A stretch of DNA of 64,000 bases from Podocnemis expansa (taxonomy: Eukaryota > Chordata > Testudines > Podocnemididae). Shown here piece after piece: positions 12,001-24,000 of this stretch (within the stretch, counting starts at the first letter, position 1; each line of letters begins with the position of its first letter). The DNA lies in contig ML681998.1 in the NCBI GenBank assembly GCA_007922195.1, positions 14,712,783-14,776,782 of the forward strand, read 5' to 3'. The notes beneath the pieces are model-generated. The model ran no database searches. It was not told the origin of the DNA and saw nothing but the letters and a program-made list of their open reading frames with translations. The translations under genes were made by a program, and so were the position numbers.

Positions 12001-15000
12001 CAGAACTAATGAAAGTATTTGCCAGGGTAGGAATTCCTAAAGAAATATTGACCGACGAGGGCACCAATGTCTCGTCTAAGCTAATAGGGGAACTGTGCCG
12101 ACTAATGAAGATTAGGACCATCAGGACTGCCGTATACCATCCTCAAACGGATGGCCTCGTAGAACGGTTCAATGGTACTGTGAAGTCCATGCTCCGTAAG
12201 TTTGTCCAAGAAGACCCCCGGCACTGGGATTCCTTGTTACCAGCCCTACTGCTCACCATCAGGGAGGTCCCCCAGGCCTCCACGGGGTTTTCGCCATTCG
12301 AGTTGCTGTATGGGCGAAGACCTAGAGGCATACTAGCTCTCCTAAAGGAAGAGTGGGAGACACAGGAGACGCGGGTACAAGGGACGGTACACTATATAAT
12401 TAAACTCAGAGAGCGTCTCCGCTTACTAGGGGTCTTTGCCCAGGAGAATCTAAAGCAAGCTCAGGGAGCTCAGTCCCAACAATATAACATAGGCTTACAG
12501 AACCGCAGTTTCAAACCGGGGGATAAGGTATTACTCCTGTTGCTGTCCTGTGAATTGAAGTTACTCACCAAATGGCAGGGGCCCTATGAAATAGTCCACT
12601 GGCCCCACCTGTTGAGTTATGAGGTTAGGTTACCAGGGCGAAGGAAAGAGGTCCGTATCTACCACATAAACTTGTTGAAGAAATGGGTGGAACAAGAAGC
12701 CTTGTGGATTGCCCCACCAAAACCCCTGAACCAGACTTGGGGCCCTCCATGGGGGAGACCGCGGGGCCCGCCTTGCCAGTGGTAGGACCAGATCTCAACC
12801 CCGAACAGCAGAATCAACTACAAGAACTCCTGAGCAAGTTCCCAGATGTCCTCTCCGCTCAACCAGGCAAGACGAGACTCATAAGTCATCACATTTCTAC
12901 CACCCCCATTTTGAGCATGTTTTCCAATTCTTGTCTGACTGCGGGCCACATCTTCCACGGGAGGGGCTGCGGGTTATCCCTTACCTTCTGTCCCGGGGTG
13001 GTAGAAGAATCCAAAAGCGAATGGCGCAGTCCAATCGTCCTAGTACCTAAACCCGACGGTACCTTACGTTTTTGCATTGATTTCAGGAAAGTAAATGCAA
13101 TATCTCGATTCGACGCTTACCCCATGCCTCGAGTCGATGAGCTGTTGGAAAAACTAGGGGAAGCGAAGTATCTCTCAACCATAGACCTCACTAAGAGGTA
13201 CTGGCAAATACCCTTGACGCCGAATTCGCGCCCTAAAACAGCCTTCTCTATGCCCTTTGGGCTCTTCCAGTTCGTCACCATGCCGTTCGGCTTACACGGA
13301 GCCGCTGCTACCTTCCAGAGACTAATGAACAAGGTGTTGCAGCCTCACGACTCTTACGCGGCAGCCTATATAGACGACATTGTAATATATAGCAGTGACT
13401 GGAAGAGCCATCTTGAACACCTCAGTCAGGTTCTGGGAGCCCTCAGAGAAGCTAACCTAACCGCTAACCCCGCCAAGTGTCATCTGGGACAGCGTGAAGT
13501 AACCTACCTTGGGTATGTGGTAGGCGGAGGCACATTGAGACCATTAATTAGCAAAGTACAAGCTCTGGCCAACACACCAAGGCCACACACAAAGAGGCAA
13601 GTGCGGCAATTCCTGGGGCTGGCGGGCTATTACCGGCGATTTGTGCCAGTTTTTGCGACTATGGCGGCCCCCTTGTTGGACCTGAACAAGAACTCCGCGC
13701 CCAAGAGAGTACAGCGGACAGACTGTTGCGAAAGAGCCTTCCGGGCGCTGAAGGAAAAATTAATGCAGGAACCAGTACTCATACATCCAAATTTTAATAA
13801 CAATTTTATATTGCAGACAGATGCCTCGGGGGTGGGACTAGGCGCTGTGCTCTCCCAGGAGATCAATGGGGAAGAACAACCCATCCTATATGTGAGTAGA
13901 AAATTGTTTCCACGGAAAACACAGTATTCAACCATCGAAAAAGAAGCCTTAGGAGCCAAATGGGCAATAGATGCTCTGTGCTATTACCTACTGGGAGCCA
14001 ATTTCACATTGGTAACCGACCACGCGGCGCTGCGCTGGCTACACGCGATGAAGGACATTGATCCGTGCTTAATGTGGTGGTACCTGTCACTACAGCCCTA
14101 CCACTTTACAGTTGCGCACTGACCGGGTCAAAAGCACACAAATGCGGATTGTTTTTCTAGGGTGGGAGGAGCAGAAGACACATGCCAAGACCCCAACGCT
14201 GTCTTAAGGGAGGGGGTGTGTGACGGGGTAGACACACCCCGCACTAGCACAGCGCTTGCTGGGTTATATAAGGGAGAAGCCCCGCCCCTAAAGCCCTGTT
14301 GGGCATGCTCAGACACCTGGGCAGGGATAAAAGGCTGCAGCTCAGCTCAGTCGGGGCTGGCTAGAGAAGGGGAAGGAAGCGCTCAGAAGACTCCAGACCC
14401 AGACCCCCACCCCCGCCAGCCCGTTCCTGAGGCGGCTAACCAGCCAGTAGAGGCCCCGGAGGAACGCCGAACTTGAGGAAGCTCTGCACCAGGGCGACCA
14501 GACCCAGGTAGGAAGCAGCCCAGGGGTCTGGTAAGGGAAGGACCAGGGGAGGAGGGGACACCAAGTCAGCGTGTTGCGGTCTGGAGCCCCGCTGATTGGG
14601 TGGCATACCCCTACACCCCTAGGGCCCTGGGCTGGGGCTCAGAGAGTTGGGTGGGACTGTGCCCCCCTACCTGGGGTCCCGGACCATATAGAGATTGTTT
14701 ATTTGTGGACTGTGGCTGCTGGGCCATGCTGCCCCACCCTGGGGCCATATAGAGACTGATGGTTTGTGGACTGTGGCTGCTGGGCCACGCTGCCCCGCCC
14801 TGGGGGCGGTCTAGGGGCGTAAAACCCCGTGACAAGGCCATTTACTAGTCCTCATGCGGCCATCATGGTGATTTAAGTTTGAAACCCCAGGTTTAAAGGA
14901 AATACAGCCTTACATGATTTCATAGGTCATTTCTACTCTCCAAAATTTTGTCAACCTAACCTACATTGGCATACAGCCATATCAGTTATTAAATCTCTTG

Positions 15001-18000
15001 TATTGCACACTTGGTTCCTTGTGTCAGTGGTGCACTTGTATTGATCATATTATCAGTGCAGGGCACTATGAGACAACGCCTAAAAGCCACTAACAGTTGG
15101 TCTAGGGAATGCTGTGTCTGCACTGACACTACATCAACCTTATTACAACCACGACTCTACATTGCTTAGGAACATGTTACTGAATCAGTGTAGAGATGCA
15201 CTGATGTCAGCAGGAGCCTAATTTAAGTGAAAACACTACCACAGCTAGGTCAACACAAGGCAACTAATATCAATCTAACCCTGTAGTATAGACCAGACCT
15301 GAGTAACTTTCTCCTTTGGCTGCTCTCTCTCCCAGTAAACTTCACTGTTACCAGAAAATACATCAAACTGTTGTTCAATTAATCTCTTTTCCCTCCTCAC
15401 TTTAACACAGTGTCTGCATCTTTCTGGTAGTCTTCTACAGATACAAATTATTTTCTAGAATCCCACACTTATCGCAGTTTGGGAATGACGCTTCTTTAAC
15501 TCACAATTTTCTTACTATTTAGATAACAGATTGAGGGGTTTAGTGTCATCTTCAGGGAGTAGTTTGTGACACACAGAGACACACCCCTCTACACTAATGG
15601 GTAGAGCCCTGCAAATCCGCGGATACCCGCATTATGTCCGCATCCACGGATACAACACGGATATCCGCGGACATTTCTGGTGGATGCAATCAGATACGGA
15701 TCCACATATTTTTATCTGCACAGAGCTAGAGCCCTGCAAATATGCAGATATCCGTGGATATCCACATTATATCTGCATCTGCGGATACAACACAGATATC
15801 CGCGGACTGTTTCTTGTGGATGCAGGTTGGATAAGGATCCACGTATTTCTATCCATGCAGGGCTCTACTAATGGGTGTTGTGAATGGTTTGAGCACCCTC
15901 AAATTGCTTTCCAGAAAACTTTTCATACCATCTAAGTGTCTTTAGGTCACATGATTGGTCTTAGGGTCTGTCTACACCAAGTATGGCCAAACTGTGGCTT
16001 GGGAACCGCATGTGGCTCTTGAATGAAAAAATGTGGCTTGTGGAAGAATGTCAGCAAATCAATTTAGAAGGTAAAAGTATATGGCTATATGCCTCAGTGT
16101 GGCTCTTGAAGGTTAATAATCAATTTGTGTGGCTCTTGAGTTCCATAAGTTTGGCAACCCCTGGTCTACACTATGGCCACTATAGCCGTAGTGCAGAGGT
16201 GTCAAACTCATTCACTGTGGGGGCCACATTGGAGGGCAGGATGCCTGACACAGCACATGTGTCCACACAGGCTCCCCAGCCCTTTCCCCTGCCATGTTCA
16301 GAGCAGTATGGGCTCCCTTTTCCCCTCCCCAACCCTGCAGGCTCTCCAACTCCTTCCATTTTCCCTGCTTTGTGGGCTCCCTTTTGCCATGCTGACTTCC
16401 AGACCCCTTCCCCTGCTGTGGAGCTCCCAGATCCCCTTCCCCTGCTGTGCAGCTCCTGGAACTCTACTTCCCCTGCTGTGTGGCTCTCGGACCCCCTTCC
16501 CTTTACACTTCTCTTATCGGGTGGTGGCAAGCAATCAACCAGTCTCAGTCACAGGCAGGCTGGGATCTCCTCCCCTCTCCTCCCTTCCCCAACCACTCAC
16601 TGTCAGTCACTCAGCATACTGGCCTTTTTTTGTTTCTGGTTCATGTGATGTGTTGTCAATCAGACTGGCACACTGACTGTTGGGGTGGGGGGTAGTGTGG
16701 TGGCTCTCTGAGAGCCTGGCCCCGCCTGCTGTGACTGAGACTCTGATTGGTTGAAAGACCACAGCAGAGCTGAGTTAGGATTGGCTGGAGTGCTTGCTGT
16801 GAATTCAGGATGGTCCCTAACTCTCTGAGGCCTTGGGAGGCAGACCTCTCCACACTTACAGGCAGCCCCCCAACCTTAAACAGATACTTGTCACCAACTT
16901 TAGACCATATGGCAGAAACACTAAGGGTATGTCTACACTTAGAGTTGAATTTGAATTGAGGACAATCAATTTGAATTCAATAAAGTGAATGACCACACTT
17001 GCTTTCCTCAGTTCGAACTGAGGAACTCCTCAGTTCGAATTGATGAAAGCTGACTTCGAATTGGTCAAACCTTGTTTGACTTCGAAGTCTGGGTCAATTC
17101 GAACCCCGTAGTTCAAATTGACCCAGTGTGACCATGTCAATTCAAACTCATTTGAGTTCGAATTGACATGGGTTGACCTTCCTCCCAGGATGCATGGCAC
17201 CCTGGAAGGAAGACCAACCCTTTGGCACCTGGGGCCAGCACCCCAAAGGTGTCTCCACCCCTCCCCCCAGCCAGATCTGGCTGGGGGGAGCAAAGTGGTT
17301 CCTGTCCCCTGGCTGGGGACAGGGACCCCTGCAGGCGGCTCCAGCGCCACTTGGGGAGGGGGAAGAAATCGCCACTGGGCTGAAGCGGTGCTCCACAGGC
17401 TGGGGAAGGGACCCATGCGCACAGCAGGAGCTCCTCTGGTCACGTACCAGGAAGGGACCCCCACACACGGCAAGAGCTCCCCTGGCCACATGCAGGGAAT
17501 GGGACCCTGCATGCAGCTGGGAGCCCTTTCCTGCGCATGGCCATGGGAGCCCCTGCCACTCGTGGGGGTCCCTTCCCCTGCGTGTGGTCAGCGGGTGCTC
17601 CTGCTGTGCAGGGGGGATCCCTTCTCACCTGCCCTGCAACACTGTCAGTGCCAGGAGAAGGGATTCTCCCAGCAGGAGTGCCCGCTGGCCACATTCAGGG
17701 AAAGGGACCCCCCGAGCGGCAAGGATTCCCCCAGCCCAGCACTGATAGCACGGTGCGGTGGGTGAGAAGAGATTCCCCCCAACCCTCTCAGCACAGGCCA
17801 GGGGAATATCTTCTCCCCTGCCCCCACTGTGCTGTGGGGAAGGGTCTTGGCCCCAGGGAGCCCTGCCAGGGGAAAACGTTCCCTGCCAGGCTCCTGATTC
17901 TGAGCCCTGCCTGGGAGAAAGCATCCCCGACCCAGCTTTAGCGCCCCGAGCCTGGAGCTGGGCTGGGGATGCTTTTCCCTGTGCTGAGCTGCAGGGTCTG

Positions 18001-21000
18001 GAGCCTAGTAGGGGATTGGGTGGCAACGTGGCCCTACCAGTGGACCATGTTGCTACACTTCCCATGGTTCCCCTCTTACAATTCAAATTGGCAAGTCCAA
18101 TCCATGGATTTTTTAGTGTCGGCATGTCAATTTGAATTGACTGAATTCGAATTAATCATTATTAGGTAGAATTGATTAATTTGAATTCAGTAATTCGAAT
18201 CGACATTCTAAGTGTAGACATAATCTAGGGCGGCCACATATCCTTGCAACTTTATAAATCCAGGGAAAAGAATTTCTGATGAGGAAAAAACAGTCATTTT
18301 CATTTCACAGACACATACATCAACTATGTCTCTCACAGGTAAGTATAGGTGTGACTGCGACAGTAAGGGTAGTGCACTGGCCCAGGAGGCCATGTCGAAG
18401 TGGGGGGGGGGTATGTAGAGAGGTCCCAGAGCTCTCTATGAACTGCAGAGGGAGGCAAGCATGGGTCAGTTGAACCTGAAGATCAGTAAGTCTCCAATTT
18501 GTCTGTTCCCTTCTTGAGAAATGCAAACATCTTCTGCTACTGTCTCCTTTTCCTGTGCCCTTATTCTCTCTCCACTATGCCTGTCTATTCTGTTTGTGAG
18601 GATGATCCTCCAAGCCCTGTGCTCTTCCTTCTTCTCTTTATCTGGTTGAGCCACTCTACTGGTGTGGATGTAGAGACCCTCAAGGCCACATTTCCAGCTA
18701 AAAAAATACAATGCAAAGAAGTGCTATTGTAAGTGTTCTCATTGAGGCATTGCTCCTCTGAAAAAAAGGATTGGGGCCCAGCTCCTGCCTCCTGACACAC
18801 GGCCCCAGCCCCAGGGCTTGATCCAGCACTGGGGTCCAGTCCGGCCCCAGCTGCAGACTCCTGTCCAGCAGCAAGCAACCCAGACTCAGATCCACTTCCT
18901 GCTACTTGCTGCTGGGTGGCAGGCAGCAGATGGAGCCAGATCAGGCCCACGGCGGCAGCCGGCAGCAGCAGGAACCGGATCTGAAGCAGCCGGTGGCAGG
19001 TGGCCCCAAGCTCTCACCCAGCCCCAGCCACTGTGTGTGGGGGGCAGAGATATGGGGGGCTGCAGTCCCTCCAGCCCTATGGCAGCAATGCCCCTGATTC
19101 TCATGAAATAAATGCAAACTTGATATATCGAACTCACTTCCCTTAATACATACAAGAGACAAGCACTACATTCTCATTTCTCCTTGGGATTCAGAGTAGG
19201 GCGGCAGTCCCTACCATTGTGAGTATGGTCTGGGGGGAGGAAGCAAGTTGGGACAATAAGGGGGAAGGAGGAGTAGTTCATGGTCATGAGTATATATGGA
19301 CAAGGCAATTGAATTGAACACTTCCACAGTTTTCCACAAGTGAGTAATTTTGGTGAGCCCTGGAAGGCCAGGCTAGACCCACATTGCGCCGTGCATACGA
19401 GTCAACCTTGGCCCTGCCCCCAGAGTGGAGCGACCATGCACCACCCCTTCCAACCCCTGGAAGTGGGCCACCCAGCCCAGTGGCGGGGTGGGGCAGAAGC
19501 AAAGAGCCCCACCCCCCCTCAGTGTCAGCAGGGCACTGGCTCTCCCAGTGCCCCCCCCCAGTGCTGTGGGGGGCTGAGTAGGGTGATGGAAGGGGAAATA
19601 GGGGGGTTGGATCACACAGGAACCATAGGCACTGGAGCCTGGGGCGCCCCTTCAGGCCCAGGGCCTGGGGCTTCAGACCTCATATAACCTGTGCATTAAT
19701 CTAGTCCTGGTGGGAAAATGACTTACTGTGGAGGAAGAAATAAGGCAGCTCTCTCCAGAAACCTTTGGCAGAGGATCATAGACTACCAACAGGAGAGTTA
19801 CCTCATAATCAGTATGGAGAATTCACAGGACATCCCATTTCACAAAGACAAATTGTTCTGCAGGGTCCTGCCTGCCTTAACTGTACAAGAGAATGAGAAA
19901 CAGATAATAGCTCTACCTGTGTTGGTTATTTCACCAGCGCTTCGAGCATGATTAACCAAGTGTAAATGAATAGATGTGTCAAAGCAAACTGCATGCTTTC
20001 TAGAGGTTCCTTCCTCTGCATCAGGCTCCCCCCATGCTGGACCGCAGGGACTAGCTCACTGCACTATTGGATCCCCTAGTCATGTCTCCTGCCATAATCC
20101 TCATCCTCATGAGAAGAATAATAGAATGATCAGGGTCTGGAAAAATGGAACAGTCTGGTGGTGGCACCTGAGAAAGAAGATGAATAAGAAAAGGCATGAT
20201 AAAATAAATATCCAGTCTAAAGAAGATGGTTTGTGAGCTTCTGTTTTCCCTGTCTTTGATGGCCTTTGCTCATAGGGAGCATTGCCTAGTGGTGAAGACT
20301 TAGGCCCTTTGGCCTGCAAAAGGTTTTGGTAGAGGAGCCTGGAGCTTCTCACTCCACTGGGCTCTGGTCCATGGCTCTCTGAGGGCAACAAAATTATCTG
20401 ACACTCAAGAGCACTTTAAGACGGCCCTTCCAGGGCGTCTTCCTATCGTTCCTGTATAGTCCATAGTTCACAGTCTGTGCAGGGCAGTGTGACAGGGGCC
20501 AAATCACTGACTGGCACCTCTTAATGGCTGGGTGTGGTGTAATAACTCTCTCTTGCAGGGAGCAGTGACTGCCTCCTCTCCTGCCTCATACTACCCTCCT
20601 TCACTGGTCACTCTGGGGGCTTATGATTCCCGCTCCACCAAAATATCTTTGCGGGGGTGGGGGGAGCTGTTTCTGCCAAGGATGGCATCCAGCTCTTTGT
20701 AAAAACAGCCTGTCTGTGGCTCAACACCGGAGTGACTGTTAGCCATCTTTGCCTTCTGGTCTGCCTGCTACAGTTCCCTGGCTTTCATGCAGCACTGCTC
20801 TGGGTCTTTCTTGTAGCCCTTCTCCTCCAGACCCTGAGCCATCTATGCAACATTTCTGTGGCTGGAGCAGAGTTGTGCCTGCATAGCCTCTTCTCCCCAC
20901 AGACCCAGGAGAGCCATCTTCTTCTGTGCACTCCAGGCAGGAGAACTTCTGCAGTCTGGAACTGGCAAGGTCAACTGGGCAGTCTCTAGGTGAGCTATCC

Positions 21001-24000
21001 ACACCAAGCCAAGAGAAAATGGAGTTCCAAAAAAACTGTGGAGCTTTAGCAGGTGAGCGGCATGAGCCGCAAAGTTCAAAACAGTCACCAAAGCAGTCCC
21101 AGTGGGTCATTATGAAACACCTCCTGGAGACCACTAAGTTAAAGTGAAAATGCAGTTTATATTTACCCTGCATCACCCTAAGTACATCACCCTAAGTGCT
21201 ACATCTCTTGTGGACATGGCATTATTGAGTCTGTGTAGCAGGCAAGTTGCGTCACCAGGAGCAACATTTTAGTGTAGATGCTTACACAGTTAGGTCATGA
21301 TAAGCTACCTTGTGTTGCCCCAACTCTGTAATGTAGGCCAGACCTTAATTTTGAAACCAAGGTGATATTTATCTGTATCTATCAATGATAAAAATGAAAT
21401 TTAAAGTTTTTTGATGTTGGGAAGATCCTAGTCTTTTTGTAGATTTCAGGCTTTGTTGTAGATTTTAGACCTGGCTTAGCCAAAAGTCAGAATCTTTCAC
21501 CTTTTCTTTGGATGGCCAGGCCAGGGAAGAGAACAAGAGAAACTGTTGGGTGTCTTATTGATATGAGAGAGCATCCGCTTCCTTCTGCATGGCTAGAGTG
21601 CTTTGTAGGAATCAAGATCCAAAGGGTTAGCTGTGTTAGTCTAGTTCACTAAAACAGAAGAAGTAGGATTTTCTCCCACAAAAGCTCATGCAAAAAATAA
21701 ATTTCAGTCTTTAAGTGCTACAGGACTCCTTGTTCGTTTGTGTGAATCAGTGTCCTCTTTCTCCACCTCCAGTGAATCAATATTTTCAAAGCCCAATTAA
21801 GTGTTACAGCTTGGTAGCCATAATTTGATGCAAGCCAGTGGCCTGCATCTTGATCTTGAAATCTCATTGAAGATTCTAGGTTAGAGTTAGAGTGCACATG
21901 TTTTCCTATAATTCATTCATAACCGCTAACAGATGTCTCTTGACCACAAGAAGTGCCACATAATAAGGAGCTGATAAGTAGACTTCTGCTTAAGCCCCCA
22001 AGAAAATGTTTAAATTTATGACTTGTCAGCATATACGTATCCAATCATTCCACATTTACTTATGATAGGTAATGAAATGATAGTGGGGAAGTAACTCTGA
22101 GAGGCAGGGGCAGAGTCTAGGGCAAGTGGATGAGAACACCCTAATAATCTTTTGCCTAAAAGCCAGAAAGCTGCTTTGAACATGAAGTAATGCTAATTTT
22201 TATTAAACATTTGGTCAACTACAGTTACTCGGACCTAAATCTAAACATGGTCTATGTTCTGTAGTTTTTCTTTAAAAATGTTCAAAGAATGATAGAAACG
22301 TGATATGAGAATGCAAGCTGTTAACCAAGCTACCCATTTTGAGGAGAAGTGGTTTCATTCTACTCTAGATCTTATCATGCTCTTTTATTGGGTTCTCATG
22401 AAGTCACATTTTCCTTTATTTTAGATACTTTCATGGTCTCTGTCACCATGTTGTCTGTAATGTATTTATTGTCATAATGCCCCCAATGAAGTAATGCATT
22501 ACCCCCATTTTCCAGATGGAGAACCAAAGCACAGACAGATTAAGTGACTTGCTCAGGATCAGAAGGACAGAACTGAATAGTCCCTGGCTACTGCCCTAAT
22601 TACTGAGAAATTTATCCTGTCTTTAAAATCTTTGTTTGCGTTTTATTTAAATAGGATGCACTGAAGGCCCAATAGATCTGGTGTTTGTGATTGATGGATC
22701 AAAAAGTCTTGGAGAACGTAATTTTGAAATTGTAAAAGAATTTGTCTCTGGAATCCTGGATTCTCTTGAGATTTCTCCCAAAGCTGCTCGCATTGGTTTG
22801 GTGCAATATTCCACTCAAGTCCGCACTGAGTTCACATTACGACAATACAGCACAGCCAAAGATGTGATAAAAGCAGTATCCCAAATGAAATACATGGGGA
22901 AAGGCTCCATGACTGGTCTTGCTTTGAAATGGATATTTGAGAGAAGCTTTACTGAAGCAGAAGGGGCAAGGCCATTTTCAGCAAAAGTGCCCAGGGTGTC
23001 TATTGTGTTTACAGATGGAAGAGCCCAAGATGAAGTATCTGAGTGGGCAAGCAAAGCAAAGCAAAAAGGTAATCTTACATTTCTTTGACACTGTTCCTTT
23101 AAGGATAATGTTTGTTTATTTTTAAAAAGTATTTCAACAGAATGAAAAGACAAAATTGTCTAATGTGCTGGCCAGTTCATGTACCACGGCCTTCTGCTGG
23201 AGCAGCTGTATTTTCTCAAATGTTTGGGTTGTGTAAAAGCTTTGCCACAAAGCATTGCATTACATCTACTACCCTTGAAATAATGAATCTTCTGAGGGTC
23301 TAGGTACTGAAGTACCAACTCATCACAAGGCACTTGCATTGCATACCTTGAATGCTGAGCTGTGCCATTCATGTTTCCACTAAAGGTGCTTAATTTAAGT
23401 GGAGAATTTCCACTCCCACAGTTTCAGCATGTAGGAATCAATGGCTCCATGTCTAGTTGGCAACCAGTAACGGTGGTGTGCCCCAGGGGTTGGTCCTGGG
23501 GCCAGTTCTGTTCAACATTTTCATTAATGATCTGGATGATGGGATTTATTGCACACTCAGTAGGTTTGCGGATGACACCAAGCTGGGGGGAACAGTAGAC
23601 ATGTTGGAGGGCATGGAGAAGGTTCAGGAAGACCTTGACAAATTAGAGCAGTGGGCCAATAGAAATGAGGTTCAACAAGGACAAGTGCAAAGTCCTGCAC
23701 TTGGGACAGAAAAACCCCATGCACTGCTACAGGCTGGGGAGCAATCAGCTAAGTAGCAGCAGTGTAGAAAAGGACCTGGGGGGTCATGGTGGATGTGAAG
23801 CTGAATATGAGTCAACAGTGCGCTCTTGCTGCCAAAAACGCCAATGGCATACTGGGCTGCATCAGAAGAAGTGTTGCCAGCAGATCGAGGGATGTGATCA
23901 TTCCCCTCTATTTGGCACTGGTGAGGCCACATCTGGAATGCTGTGTCCAGTTTTGGGCTCTCCAGTACAAAAAGGATGTGGACAAATTAGAAAGAGTCCA

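Larger units (their letters stand above)
8902..14834 (+). mobile_element. Gmr1-like Ty3/Gypsy LTR retrotransposon (complete but decayed copy)
   Basis: A 5.9-kb element with two LTRs beginning TGTGAC and ending GACA, flanked by the 5-bp duplication AGGCC (8897-8901 and 14835-14839). The internal region encodes, in order, gag with a SCAN-like segment and a zinc knuckle, protease, integrase, then reverse transcriptase and RNase H, and stops directly before the 3' LTR. Integrase upstream of RT is not the standard Gypsy order but is the published hallmark of the Gmr1 group. The copy is not intact: gag has a stop and frame breaks, RT has a small inversion, and RNase H has a premature TGA. The integrase ORF is open. 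It sits in sense orientation in the MATN2 intron. Confidence 0.9.
8742..14890. mobile_element. hAT element split by a nested LTR retrotransposon
   Basis: The outer element has termini CAGGGGTCTCAAAC and GTTTGAAACCCCAG (12 of 14 complementary). It is flanked on both sides by the perfect 8-bp duplication GTTTAAAG (8734-8741 and 14891-14898). Its own ~205 bp resemble the uninterrupted copy at 43449-43647, including the GATATTTGCAATAT core. The LTR element inserted at AGGCC and split it. It is non-autonomous, since no transposase is present. Confidence 0.9.

Noticed and set aside
17030..18135. Several 100-215 codon frames on both strands
   Set aside because: They lie in the GC-rich middle of a Harbinger-like element, are rich in P/G/A and overlap each other in every frame. 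No transposase motif is visible.
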